A stretch of DNA of 13,066 nucleotides from JAGTRP01 sp035655235. GTDB lineage: Bacteria > Pseudomonadota > Gammaproteobacteria > Burkholderiales > Rhodocyclaceae. The DNA is taken from the NCBI GenBank assembly GCA_035655235.1, contig DASRUX010000342.1, positions 1 through 13,066 of the forward strand, written 5' to 3'. Below the pieces are notes generated by a model. It saw nothing but the letters and a program-made list of their open reading frames with translations, made no database searches and was not told where the DNA came from. Positions within the stretch are counted from its first letter, which is position 1, and each line of letters starts with the position of its first letter. The translations under genes and the position numbers were made by a program. Below, piece by piece: positions 5,990-12,875 of this stretch.

Positions 5990-8701
5990 TTATGTATTTG
6001 TCGGCAGCGGGACCGTGAAAACGAAGGTCGCCCCCTGGCCGGGCCGGCTCTCCACCCAAAGCCGGCCGCCGAAGTATTCCACGATCTGGCGGCTGATGGG
6101 CAGGCCGAGGCCCGTTCCCTGGGGCTTGTCCGTCAGGGTGTTGCCTCCCTGGCGGAATTTTTCGAAGATGAGTTCGCTCTCGCCGGGGCTCAGGCCGGGA
6201 CCGTTGTCGGCCACCTCGACGCGCACCTGCCCGCCGTCGGCCTTCACCGTCACTTCGACCCGGCCGGTTTCCCCCGGCACGAACTTCACCGCATTGGAAA
6301 GCAGGTTGATCATGACCTGCACCAGGCGATCCCGGTCGGCCAGCACCACGGCACTCCCCTCCTCCGGAAGCTCCGTCGAGATGGCGACCTGCTTGTCCCG
6401 GAATAGCTGCTCCAGGGAATCCACCGATTCCCGCACCACCTCGGCGATATCCACTTCGCCGGTGGTCCATTCCGCCTGCCCCGACTCCAGCTTGGCCAGA
6501 TCGAGGATCTGGTTGATCAGCCGGGTCAGCCGCTCCGCTTCGGTCACGATGATACCGAGAAAACGCGTGCGGTCGGCGAGTTCGAGCTTGGGGTCGTCAT
6601 GGAGCATTTCCGACAGGGCCCGGATGGAGGTGAGCGGCGTGCGCAGCTCGTGGGTGACCGTGGAAATGAAGTCGTCCTTGAGGCGATCCAGCTCCAGGAG
6701 CCGGTCATTGGCCTGGCGCAATTCCGCCGTGGCCGCCTCCAGTTCCTTGGACTTGCGCTCCAGCTCCCGACTGTAGGCGCGGACCTGGGAGGCTTCGTCC
6801 AGGATGTCCAGTACCTCGTCCAGGCCCAGGGTCTCCTCCTCCACCACCGACCCGACCATGACCCGGGCGCTGGCCGAGCCGATGGCCCCCGCCAGCTGGG
6901 TCTCGGCGAAATGGACAAACTGGGCATCGGCAGACAGCTTGCGCCAGTCGGCAACCCGATGGCGGGCCGCGTAGGCGGCCAGCTGCTGGTGGGCGCGCCC
7001 CGGCCCCAGGAAGCGCTCCAGCAGGCCGACCAGGGCCTCCACCGAGGCCTTGCCCCGCCACAGCCGGGAATCGGCAGCCCGGGGATCGAGACGGAAGATA
7101 TCCACGAAGCGCTCCGCCTGGCTCGCCTCCACGGCGTTGGGCCGGGACAAGAGGGAGACGCCGACGAACAGCCCGAGATTGGCAAAGAGGCTCCAGAACA
7201 GGCAGTGGGTGATGTCGTCCATCCCGCCCAGGCCGAAGAGGGCCTGGGCCTTGAGCCAGGGCCAGCCGAACAGGCCGGCATCCATGAAATCCCGGCTGAT
7301 CCAGCCGGATTTGGCGAAAGACGGCAGCAGCAGGGTGTAGAGCCAGACCAGGAAGCCGGCCAGCAGGCCGCTCACCGCCCCCCGCCGGGTGCCCGCCTTC
7401 CAGTACATGCCACCGAAGATGGCCGGGGCAAACTGGGCGACGGCGGCGAAGGAGATGAGGCCGATGCCGACCAGGGCGTAAGCCTCCCCCGCCGCCCGGA
7501 AATAGACGTAGCCCAGCAGCAGGACCAGGGCGATGGCGCCCCGCCGGATGCCCAGCAGGATGTGGGACAGGTCCTTCTTCTCCGCCAGGTTGTGCCACTG
7601 GGAGCGGAGCAGCCAGGGCATGACCAGATCGTTGCAGACCATGGTGGACAGGGCGATGGTCTCGACGATGACCATGCCGGTCGCCGCCGACAGCCCGCCC
7701 AGGAAGGTCAGCATGGCCAGCCCCTCGGCCCCCTGAGAAAGCGGCAGGGTCAGGACGAAGGTATCGGGATTCACCTCCCGGCCGCCGAAATGCAGCAGCC
7801 CGCCGATGGCCACCGGCAGGACGAAGAGGTTGATGAGGAGCAGGTAGAGGGGGAAGAGCCAGACCGCCCGGCGCAGGTGGCCCTCGTCCACGTTCTCCAC
7901 CACCATGATCTGGAACTGGCGCGGCAGGAAGAGGATGGCGAGGCCGGACACCAGGATGAGGGAGGCCCAGGTGCCCGCCCGGGTGGAATCCAGTTCCAGC
8001 AGACCGGCGACATCCGGGTTGGCCGCCGCCCGCTGGAACAGATCGGGAAAGCCGTCGAAAAGCCCGAAGGTGACGAAGAGCCCCACCATGACGAAAGCTG
8101 CCAGCTTGACCACCGAATCGAAGGCGATGGCCGCCACCATGCCCTCGTGGCGCTCGGTGGCGTCCAGGTGGCGGGTGCCGAACAGGATGGTGAACACCGC
8201 CAGCACCGCTGCGATGGCAAAGGTGGAATCCCGCCACCAGGGCTCACTGGCCTCCGCCGACATCGGGAAGAGCACATCCAGGCTGGCCGAGATGGCCTTG
8301 AGCTGGAGGGCGATGTAGGGCACCACGCCGACCACGGCGATGACCGTGACCAGCCCCGCCAGGAGCTGGCTCTTGCCGTAGCGGGAGGCGACGAAGTCGG
8401 CGATGGAGGTGATGCGCAGGCTCTTGCTGATGCGGATCATCTTCACGATGACCGACACGGCCAGGATCATCAGGGTCGGGCCGAGGTAGATGGTGAGGAA
8501 TGACAACCCCCCGGAGGTGGCCCGGCCGACGCTGCCGAAAAAGGTCCAGGAGGTGCAATACACCGCCAGGGAAAGGGCATAGACGTTGGCGGTGATGACC
8601 GATTTGCCGGCATCCGCCCGGGCATCGCCGTAGCGGGCGATGGCGAAGAGCACGCCCAGGTAGGCGGTCGCCAGGAATGCCACAAACCAGCTGGAAGTCA
8701 T
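5990..8701 (-). CDS. SLC5 sodium/solute symporter-STAC-histidine kinase hybrid sensor (CrbS/CbrA type)
   Basis: A 903-residue fusion. Residues about 1-520 form a sodium:solute symporter (SLC5) membrane domain of many helices (SWTFFGSVGRATSGG, ITSIADFVASRYGKS, FVLPVAIGGLL, GGLSAATGMVIVETIALSTM). About 548-625 is a STAC-like linker domain, followed by a coiled coil 632-672. The DHp domain has His684 in THELRTPLTSIRALSEML, and the ATPase domain has N-box Asn799/Asn803, G1 DNGPGL at 832-837, F-box-like FEKFRQGG and G2 GTGLGL at 862-867. All kinase motifs are intact and there is no PAS domain. By analogy with CrbS (acetate) and CbrA (histidine) it senses and possibly transports a small carboxylate or amino acid; adjacency to acs favours acetate. 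The start ATG at 8701 overlaps the stop of the small membrane gene as ATGA and has no strong Shine-Dalgarno sequence, so translation is probably coupled. The frame extends to 8971, but that part overlaps the small gene and lacks symporter character. Confidence 0.95.
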   Translation of the reverse strand: MTSSWFVAFLATAYLGVLFAIARYGDARADAGKSVITANVYALSLAVYCTSWTFFGSVGRATSGGLSFLTIYLGPTLMILAVSVIVKMIRISKSLRITSIADFVASRYGKSQLLAGLVTVIAVVGVVPYIALQLKAISASLDVLFPMSAEASEPWWRDSTFAIAAVLAVFTILFGTRHLDATERHEGMVAAIAFDSVVKLAAFVMVGLFVTFGLFDGFPDLFQRAAANPDVAGLLELDSTRAGTWASLILVSGLAILFLPRQFQIMVVENVDEGHLRRAVWLFPLYLLLINLFVLPVAIGGLLHFGGREVNPDTFVLTLPLSQGAEGLAMLTFLGGLSAATGMVIVETIALSTMVCNDLVMPWLLRSQWHNLAEKKDLSHILLGIRRGAIALVLLLGYVYFRAAGEAYALVGIGLISFAAVAQFAPAIFGGMYWKAGTRRGAVSGLLAGFLVWLYTLLLPSFAKSGWISRDFMDAGLFGWPWLKAQALFGLGGMDDITHCLFWSLFANLGLFVGVSLLSRPNAVEASQAERFVDIFRLDPRAADSRLWRGKASVEALVGLLERFLGPGRAHQQLAAYAARHRVADWRKLSADAQFVHFAETQLAGAIGSASARVMVGSVVEEETLGLDEVLDILDEASQVRAYSRELERKSKELEAATAELRQANDRLLELDRLKDDFISTVTHELRTPLTSIRALSEMLHDDPKLELADRTRFLGIIVTEAERLTRLINQILDLAKLESGQAEWTTGEVDIAEVVRESVDSLEQLFRDKQVAISTELPEEGSAVVLADRDRLVQVMINLLSNAVKFVPGETGRVEVTVKADGGQVRVEVADNGPGLSPGESELIFEKFRQGGNTLTDKPQGTGLGLPISRQIVEYFGGRLWVESRPGQGATFVFTVPLPTNT

Positions 8702-8895
8702 TTGGACGGGGTTTCCGCCACCCAGGCTGCCAGGGCGATGAGGACGCCCCACACCCCGAAGAGGTAGAGGAAGACGTTGGGCACCCCGCCGGTGCGCCCT
8801 TCGGGCAGGGCCAACAGCGGATAGGTCAAGAGCGGAATGCCGAACAGGGCGAGGGCCGCCAGGCGTTGGCGGGTCGGGCTGCTGCGTTTCATCAC
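8698..8895 (-). CDS. Small two-helix membrane protein, partner of the symporter-kinase
   Basis: A 65-residue protein with a basic N-terminus (MMKRSSPTRQR) and two hydrophobic segments, about 12-30 (LAALALFGIPLLTYPLLAL) and 38-59 (VPNVFLYLFGVWGVLIALAA). It resembles, in size and position, the small membrane proteins encoded just before acetate-type symporters and SLC5 sensor kinases (DUF4212/DUF485-like position), though the sequence is not a clear match to those families. The first codon is a GTG at 8895, with an ATG one codon later at 8892; AGGGGG at 8904-8909 serves either. Its TGA overlaps the kinase ATG. It probably helps fold or modulate the symporter domain (inference). Confidence 0.78.
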   Translation of the reverse strand: MMKRSSPTRQRLAALALFGIPLLTYPLLALPEGRTGGVPNVFLYLFGVWGVLIALAAWVAETPSK

Positions 8896-8907
8896 ATCCA
8901 GTTCCCC

Positions 8908-8997
8908 CTAAGAAAAACGGCCAGCACGCCCTGCGTGCCAGCCGTCTTGATGCGGTCTTTGCTCGCCGCATTTGGCGGTCACCTGGTGGGCGACCAT
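8908..8997 (-). CDS. Putative 29-residue leader peptide overlapping the terminator hairpin
   Basis: Short ORF, ATG at 8997 to TAG at 8908, translating to MVAHQVTAKCGEQRPHQDG followed by WHAGRAGRFS. It is preceded by AAGGAGGAG, the closest match to an ideal Shine-Dalgarno sequence in the window, with a good spacer. Its last third runs through the intrinsic-terminator hairpin at 8917-8945. Its TAG overlaps the first bases of the AGGGGG site of the next gene, so a ribosome translating it would melt the hairpin and stop right at the downstream binding site. There is no homology I recognise and no codon run that points to a particular amino acid. It could be a regulatory leader peptide, a real small protein, or chance. 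Confidence comes mainly from the binding site and its placement. Confidence 0.45.
   Translation of the reverse strand: MVAHQVTAKCGEQRPHQDGWHAGRAGRFS
8911..8945 (-). terminator. Intrinsic terminator or attenuator between acs and the sensor cluster
   Basis: On the minus strand, ACGGCTGGCACGC and GCGTGCTGGCCGT pair over 13 positions (two as G-U wobbles) around a 3-base AGG loop, followed at once by TTTTTCTT. This is a classical Rho-independent terminator form. It ends only about 15 bases before the start of the small membrane gene, leaving no room for a promoter after it. The sensor-cluster mRNA must therefore read through it, or start inside or upstream of it, which makes it a candidate attenuator that lowers sensor expression relative to acs. 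Confidence 0.75.
8950..8995 (-). repeat. Two further small hairpins in the leader upstream of the terminator
   Basis: ATGCGG (8950-8955) pairs with CCGCAT (8966-8971) around a 10-base loop. GGTCACC (8977-8983) pairs with GGCGACC (8989-8995) around a 5-base loop, with one G-U pair on the RNA strand. Both lie inside the 29-codon leader ORF; the second begins immediately after its start codon. They make the leader strongly structured, but no alternative pairing with the terminator arms was found by eye. Confidence 0.3.
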
Positions 8998-9001
8998 TTG
9001 T

Positions 9002-9010
9002 CTCCTCCTT
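9002..9010 (-). promoter_or_regulatory. Strong Shine-Dalgarno sequence ahead of the leader ORF
   Basis: AAGGAGGAG on the minus strand, with AGGAGG ending six bases before the ATG at 8997. It is the best anti-16S match seen in the window, and the only start codon it serves is that of the 29-codon ORF. Confidence 0.55.
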
Positions 9011-9025
9011 GCCTTGTATTCAAGA

Positions 9026-9052
9026 AGGGCGGCGTGGCAAGTTCGCCGCCCT
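9026..9052. terminator. Hairpin just after the acs stop codon, no U-tract
   Basis: Perfect 9 bp stem, AGGGCGGCG (9026-9034) and CGCCGCCCT (9044-9052), with a 9-base loop, starting 13 bases past the acs stop. On the acs strand it is followed by TCTTGAATAC rather than a T-run, so efficient intrinsic termination is doubtful. A 3'-end protecting hairpin or a weak terminator are both possible. Confidence 0.45.
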
Positions 9053-9065
9053 CCGGTGAAGTGCC

Positions 9066-11033
9066 TTACGCGGAGTGCTTCAGCTGCTCCAGGATGGCCG
9101 GGTTCTCGAGCGTGGAGGTATCCTGGGTGACTTCCTCGCCCTTGGCCAGGGAACGGAGCAAGCGGCGCATGATCTTGCCGGAACGGGTCTTGGGCAGGTT
9201 CTCGCCGAAGCGGATGTCCTTGGGCTTGGCGATGGGGCCGATTTCCTTGCCGACCCAATCCTGCAGCTCCTTGATCATCTTCTTGGCGTCGTCGCCGGTG
9301 GGGCGCTTGCCCTTCAGCACCACGAAGGCGCAGATGGCTTCGCCGGTCAGCTCGTCCGGACGGCCCACGACGGCGGCTTCAGCCACCAGCGGGTTGGCGA
9401 CCAGGGCGGATTCGATTTCCATGGTGCCCATGCGGTGACCGGAAACGTTCAGCACGTCGTCGATACGGCCGGTGATGGTGAAGTAGCCGGTATTGAGGTC
9501 ACGGATGGCGCCGTCGCCCGCCAGGTACATCTTGCCGCCCAGGTCTTCCGGGTAGTAGGACTTCTTGAAGCGCTCGGGATCGCCGTAGATGTTCCGGATC
9601 ATGGACGGCCAGGGCTTCTTGACCACCAGGATGCCGCCTTGGCCCCAGGGCACGTCGGCACCTGTCTCATCGACCACGGCAGCCATGATGCCCGGGAAGG
9701 GCAGCGTGCAGGAACCCGGAACCAGCGGGGTGGCGCCCGGCAGCGGGGTGATCATGTGGCCGCCGGTCTCGGTCTGCCAGAAGGTATCGACGATGGGGCA
9801 ACGGCCGCCGCCCACATTGTCGTAGTACCACTGCCAGGCAGCCGGGTTGATCGGCTCGCCCACGGAACCCAGGATGCGCAGGGAAGACAGGTTGTAGTTC
9901 TTCGGATGCACGGCCGGGTTGGTATCGGCAGCCTTGATCAGGGAGCGGATAGCGGTCGGGGCGGTGTAGAAGATGTTGACCTTGTGGTCCTGGATCATCT
10001 TCCAGAAGCGGCCGGCGTCCGGATAGGTGGGCACGCCTTCGAAGACGATCTCGGTAGCGCCGCAGGCCAGGGGGCCGTAGGCGATGTAGGTGTGGCCGGT
10101 GACCCAGCCGATGTCGGCGGTACACCAGAAGACATCAGCAGGCTTGATGTCGAAGGTGTACTTCATGGTCAGGATGGCGTGGAGCAGGTAGCCGCCGGTG
10201 GAATGCTGAACGCCCTTCGGCTTGCCGGTGGAACCGGAGGTGTAGAGGAGGAAGAGCGGGTGCTCGGCCTCGACCCACTCGGGCTCGCAGGTTTCCGGCT
10301 GGCCCTTGAGCACGTCGTGCAGCCACTCGTCGCGGCCGGCGACCATGTTGCACTCGCCGCCGGTGCGCTTGAAGACGATGACGCTCTTGACGGACTCGCA
10401 GCCGCCCAGGGAGAAGGCTTCGTCGGCGATGGACTTGAGCGGGATGGACTTGCCGCCGCGGAACTGGCCGTCGGAGGTGATCAGCATGACGGCGCCGGCA
10501 TCGTTGATGCGGTCGCGCAGGGACTGGGCGGAGAAGCCGCCGAAGACCACGGAGTGGGTGGCGCCGATACGGGCACAGGCCTGCATGGCGACGACGCCTT
10601 CAACGGTCATGGGCAGGTAGATGACGACGCGGTCGCCCTTCTTGACGCCCTTGGCCTTCAGCACGTTGGCCATCTGGCAGACCTTGGCCAGCAGTTCCTT
10701 GTAGGTGACCCTGGTGACCTGGCCGTCGTCGGCTTCGAAGATCATGGCGACCTTGTCGCCCAGGCCAGCTTCGACGTTGCGATCCAGACAGTTGTAGGAA
10801 ACGTTCAGCTTGCCGTCGGCGAACCACTTGTAGAAGGGAGCATCGGACTCATCCAGTACCTGGGTGAAGGGCTGCTTCCAGCTCACCAGCTCGCGAGCAT
10901 GGCGAGCCCAGAAACCTTCGTAGTCCTTCTCGGCTTCCGCGCACAGGGCCTTGTAGGCCTCCATCCCGGAAACCGCAGCGTTCTTGACGGCTTCGTCGGA
11001 CGGATAGAAGAGCTGCACGGACTCATTCGACAT
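9066..11033 (-). CDS. acs: Acetyl-CoA synthetase (acetate-CoA ligase, AMP-forming)
   Basis: Cytoplasmic enzyme converting acetate, ATP and CoA to acetyl-CoA, AMP and pyrophosphate. At 655 residues it has the usual family length. Landmarks in order: N-terminal Acs cap (FWARHARELVSWKQPF, about 42-57); the ATP/AMP-binding loop YTSGSTGKPKG at 264-274; GWVTGHTYIAYGPL, about 309-322; the DTFWQTETGGH motif with Trp419, the bulky residue that restricts the acyl pocket to acetate; the hinge and C-terminal domain with SGHRMGTMEIESALV; and PKTRSGKIMRRLLR, whose Lys620 is the catalytic lysine that Pat-type acetyltransferases modify in other bacteria. The ATG at 11033 has AGAGGAG seven bases upstream (11041-11047). 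It is divergent from fumarase across a 272 bp regulatory region and is followed by a structured leader and the SLC5 sensor cluster, a layout that fits acetate-responsive control. No acetyltransferase or deacetylase gene is visible here. Confidence 0.98.
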   Translation of the reverse strand: MSNESVQLFYPSDEAVKNAAVSGMEAYKALCAEAEKDYEGFWARHARELVSWKQPFTQVLDESDAPFYKWFADGKLNVSYNCLDRNVEAGLGDKVAMIFEADDGQVTRVTYKELLAKVCQMANVLKAKGVKKGDRVVIYLPMTVEGVVAMQACARIGATHSVVFGGFSAQSLRDRINDAGAVMLITSDGQFRGGKSIPLKSIADEAFSLGGCESVKSVIVFKRTGGECNMVAGRDEWLHDVLKGQPETCEPEWVEAEHPLFLLYTSGSTGKPKGVQHSTGGYLLHAILTMKYTFDIKPADVFWCTADIGWVTGHTYIAYGPLACGATEIVFEGVPTYPDAGRFWKMIQDHKVNIFYTAPTAIRSLIKAADTNPAVHPKNYNLSSLRILGSVGEPINPAAWQWYYDNVGGGRCPIVDTFWQTETGGHMITPLPGATPLVPGSCTLPFPGIMAAVVDETGADVPWGQGGILVVKKPWPSMIRNIYGDPERFKKSYYPEDLGGKMYLAGDGAIRDLNTGYFTITGRIDDVLNVSGHRMGTMEIESALVANPLVAEAAVVGRPDELTGEAICAFVVLKGKRPTGDDAKKMIKELQDWVGKEIGPIAKPKDIRFGENLPKTRSGKIMRRLLRSLAKGEEVTQDTSTLENPAILEQLKHSA

Positions 11034-11183
11034 ATTATTTCTCCTCTGCGGTACTTGGTATTTAAGTTAACAAAACTGATCGAATCCCGAGATGCGCACC
11101 CGGGAACAAAAATCTGACCCGCCAATCTGGGCAAAAGCACGCTGCCGCGCCCTGCCGTTGCGTAGCATTAGACTTCGATAATC

Positions 11184-11208
11184 TTACATTCCGCTTACAC
11201 GTAATTAC
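11184..11208 (+). promoter_or_regulatory. Three helically phased TTAC repeats, candidate operator
   Basis: TTACA begins at 11184 and 11195 and TTAC again at 11205, spacings of 11 and 10 bases, so all lie on the same face of the helix. The arrangement resembles tandem half-sites used by winged-helix (OmpR/PhoB type) regulators. It lies about 98-122 bases before the fumarase start and 151-175 before the acs start. The regulator is unknown; the receiver in this window cannot bind DNA by itself. Confidence 0.35.
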
Positions 11209-11221
11209 GCTGCAATGCAGC
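11200..11221. promoter_or_regulatory. Two adjoining palindromes, candidate operator
   Basis: CGTAATTACG (11200-11209) is a perfect 10-base palindrome. GCTGCAATGCAGC (11209-11221) is a perfect inverted repeat of 6-base arms around a single A. They share one base and overlap the last phased TTAC repeat. Two dyads side by side in a divergent promoter region suggest protein binding sites, but no named motif is recognised. Confidence 0.35.
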
Positions 11222-11252
11222 AAATACGGGGCTAAAAGGCGGCATCTTGGCG

Positions 11253-11261
11253 TGTTAAACT
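11253..11261 (+). promoter_or_regulatory. Possible extended -10 promoter element for fumarase
   Basis: TGTTAAACT matches the extended -10 form TGnTATAAT at the TG and at four of six hexamer positions. No good -35 hexamer lies 17 bases upstream, as extended -10 promoters allow. It would place the transcript start near 11268, about 38 bases before the fumarase ATG. Confidence 0.3.
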
Positions 11262-11301
11262 CCCAAAGTTGTTCCAGCCACCAGAACCATTGATTGGGAG
11301 T
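11259..11301. repeat. Inverted repeat overlapping the fumarase ribosome binding site
   Basis: ACTCCCAA (11259-11266) and TTGGGAGT (11294-11301) are perfect 8-base inverted copies separated by 27 bases. The right arm contains GGGAG (11296-11300), the Shine-Dalgarno sequence five bases before the ATG at 11306. GTTC (11271-11274) and GAAC (11284-11287) form a nested dyad. If the left arm is transcribed it could sequester the binding site; if the transcript starts near 11268 it would be DNA-level only. Confidence 0.4.
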
Positions 11302-11305
11302 CTTA

Positions 11306-12835
11306 ATGAGCACCATCCGCCAGGACGATTTCATCCAGTCCATCGCCGACGCGTTTCAGTACATCAGCTGCTACCACCCCCTCGATTACATCAAGGCTTT
11401 GGGCGCCGCCTACGAGCGCGAACAGAGCCCGGCGGCCAAGGACGCCATCGCCCAGATTCTTACCAATTCCCGGATGTGTGCCGAAGGTCGGCGCCCCATC
11501 TGCCAGGACACCGGCATTGCCGTGGTTTTCCTGAAGATCGGCATGAACGCCAAGTGGGATGCCAAGATGAGCATTCAGGAAATGGTCAATGAAGGCGTGC
11601 GTCGCGCCTATAACAACCCTGACAACAAACTGCGTGCTTCGGTTCTGCTCGACCCCGCCGGCGCCCGTAAGAATTCCAAGGACAACACCCCGGCGGTCAT
11701 CCACTACGAGATGGTGGAAGGCGACCACGTCGAAGTGATCTGCGCCGCCAAGGGCGGCGGCTCCGAGAACAAGTCCAAGTTCTACGCCCTGAACCCCTCC
11801 GACTCCATCGTGGACTGGGTCCTGAAGACTGTCCCCACCATGGGTGCCGGCTGGTGCCCCCCGGGCATCCTCGGCATCGGCATCGGCGGCACCCCGGAAA
11901 AGGCCATGCTGCTCGCCAAGGAATCCCTGATGGCCCCGGTGGATATCCATGAACTGATCGCCCGCGGCCCCAGCAACCGGGTCGAGGAACTGCGTCTCGA
12001 ACTGTACGAGAAGGTCAACGCGCTGGGCATCGGCGCCCAGGGCCTGGGCGGCCTCACCACCGTCCTCGACGTCAAGATCATGGACTACCCGACCCACGCC
12101 GCTTCCCTGCCGGTCGCCATGATCCCCAACTGTGCCGCCACCCGCCACGTCCATTTCCATCTGGACGGCTCCGGCCCGGCCCACCTGGAGCCGCCGAAGC
12201 TGGAAGACTGGCCCGCCGTCACCTGGAAGGCCGATACCAACGTCGCCACCCGCGTGAATCTGGACACCCTGACCAGGTCGGAAGTCGCCTCCTGGAAGCC
12301 GGGCCAGGTTCTGCTCCTGAACGGCAAGATGCTGACCGGCCGCGATGCCGCCCACAAGCGCATCCAGGACATGCTGGCCAAGGGCGAGCAGTTGCCGGTG
12401 GACTTCACCAACCGAGTGATCTACTACGTCGGCCCGGTCGATCCGGTCCGCGACGAAGTGGTCGGCCCCGCCGGCCCCACCACCGCCACCCGCATGGACA
12501 AGTTCACCCGCATGATGCTGGAAAAGACCGGCCTCATCTCCATGGTGGGCAAGGCCGAGCGCGGTTCCGCCGCCATCGAGGCCATCAAGGACAACAAGTC
12601 GGCCTACCTGATGGCCGTGGGCGGCGCCGCCTACCTGGTGGCCAAGGCCATCAAGACCGCCAAGGTGGTTGGCTTCGCCGACCTGGGCATGGAAGCCATC
12701 TACGAGTTCGATGTGCAGGACATGCCGGTGACCGTGGCTGTGGATTCCCAGGGCACTTCGGTGCATAAGACTGGCCCCGAGGAGTGGTGCGCCAAGATCG
12801 GCAAGATTCCCGTCGCCGCCCTGCACGGCAACTGA
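11306..12835 (+). CDS. fumA: Class I fumarate hydratase (iron-sulfur, FumA/FumB family)
   Basis: TCA-cycle enzyme interconverting fumarate and malate using an oxygen-sensitive [4Fe-4S] cluster. It has 509 residues, the normal length for single-chain class I fumarases. Cluster-ligand cysteines are Cys66 (RRPICQDTG), Cys184 (GAGWCPPGILGIGIGG) and Cys276 (PNCAATRHVHFH); their spacing of 118 and 92 closely follows that of E. coli FumA. The N-terminal catalytic domain spans about 1-290. The C-terminal domain from about 330 contains GPAGPTTATRMD, MVGKAERG and GGAAYLVAKAI, typical of the family. The frame is open upstream to 11294, but the ATG at 11306 is chosen because GGGAG lies five bases before it. 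It is divergent from acs, so growth on acetate could coordinate both (inference). It ends at an intrinsic terminator. It is not the Fe-S-independent class II FumC type. The symbol fumA is a family-level choice. Confidence 0.96.
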   Translation: MSTIRQDDFIQSIADAFQYISCYHPLDYIKALGAAYEREQSPAAKDAIAQILTNSRMCAEGRRPICQDTGIAVVFLKIGMNAKWDAKMSIQEMVNEGVRRAYNNPDNKLRASVLLDPAGARKNSKDNTPAVIHYEMVEGDHVEVICAAKGGGSENKSKFYALNPSDSIVDWVLKTVPTMGAGWCPPGILGIGIGGTPEKAMLLAKESLMAPVDIHELIARGPSNRVEELRLELYEKVNALGIGAQGLGGLTTVLDVKIMDYPTHAASLPVAMIPNCAATRHVHFHLDGSGPAHLEPPKLEDWPAVTWKADTNVATRVNLDTLTRSEVASWKPGQVLLLNGKMLTGRDAAHKRIQDMLAKGEQLPVDFTNRVIYYVGPVDPVRDEVVGPAGPTTATRMDKFTRMMLEKTGLISMVGKAERGSAAIEAIKDNKSAYLMAVGGAAYLVAKAIKTAKVVGFADLGMEAIYEFDVQDMPVTVAVDSQGTSVHKTGPEEWCAKIGKIPVAALHGN

Positions 12836-12851
12836 TCTGCCCCAAGCACGA

Positions 12852-12875
12852 AAAAGGCGGCCTCGGCCGCCTTTT
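12852..12875. terminator. Bidirectional Rho-independent terminator
   Basis: AAAAGGCGGC (12852-12861) and GCCGCCTTTT (12866-12875) form a 10 bp stem with a CTCG loop. Read on the plus strand it ends the fumarase transcript with TTTTCTATT. Read on the minus strand it ends the convergent gene with TTTTTCGTG. It starts 16 bases after the fumarase stop and abuts the stop of the minus-strand gene. Confidence 0.88.

Larger units (their letters stand above)
11034..11305. promoter_or_regulatory. Divergent acs/fumarase promoter region
   Basis: A 272 bp gap between two divergently transcribed starts, visibly more AT-rich than the genes around it, so it must carry the promoters for both. No convincing -35/-10 pair was found for acs by eye; AT-rich TTAACTTAAAT on the minus strand near 11055-11070 is the best -10-like area. 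No sigma-54 GG-N10-GC element was found on either strand. Candidate operators inside it are listed separately. Confidence 0.7.

Noticed and set aside
6599..8503. Plus-strand open frame of 634 codons opposite the symporter-kinase
   Set aside because: Asp/Gly/Gln/His-rich shadow with no hydrophobic or domain pattern, opposite an intact kinase and membrane domain.
8702..8971. N-terminal extension of the symporter-kinase frame by 90 codons
   Set aside because: It overlaps the small membrane gene and the terminator and has no symporter character. The ATG at 8701 forms an ATGA overlap and directly precedes the first membrane helix.
9075..11117. Plus-strand open frame of 680 codons opposite acs
   Set aside because: Antisense shadow of acs; no recognisable domain and no ribosome binding site.
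11109..11125. Direct repeat of AATCTG 13 bases apart
   Set aside because: Only six bases, two copies and no symmetry; compatible with chance in a 272 bp region.
11034..11305. Sigma-54 promoter for acs or fumarase
   Set aside because: TTGGCGGG- and TGGCTGG-like stretches occur, but none is followed by GC at the required GG-N10-GC spacing on either strand.
11303..12826. Minus-strand open frame of 507 codons opposite fumarase
   Set aside because: Gly/His/Val-rich antisense translation without motifs; the fumarase on the plus strand has all cluster cysteines, a binding site and a terminator.
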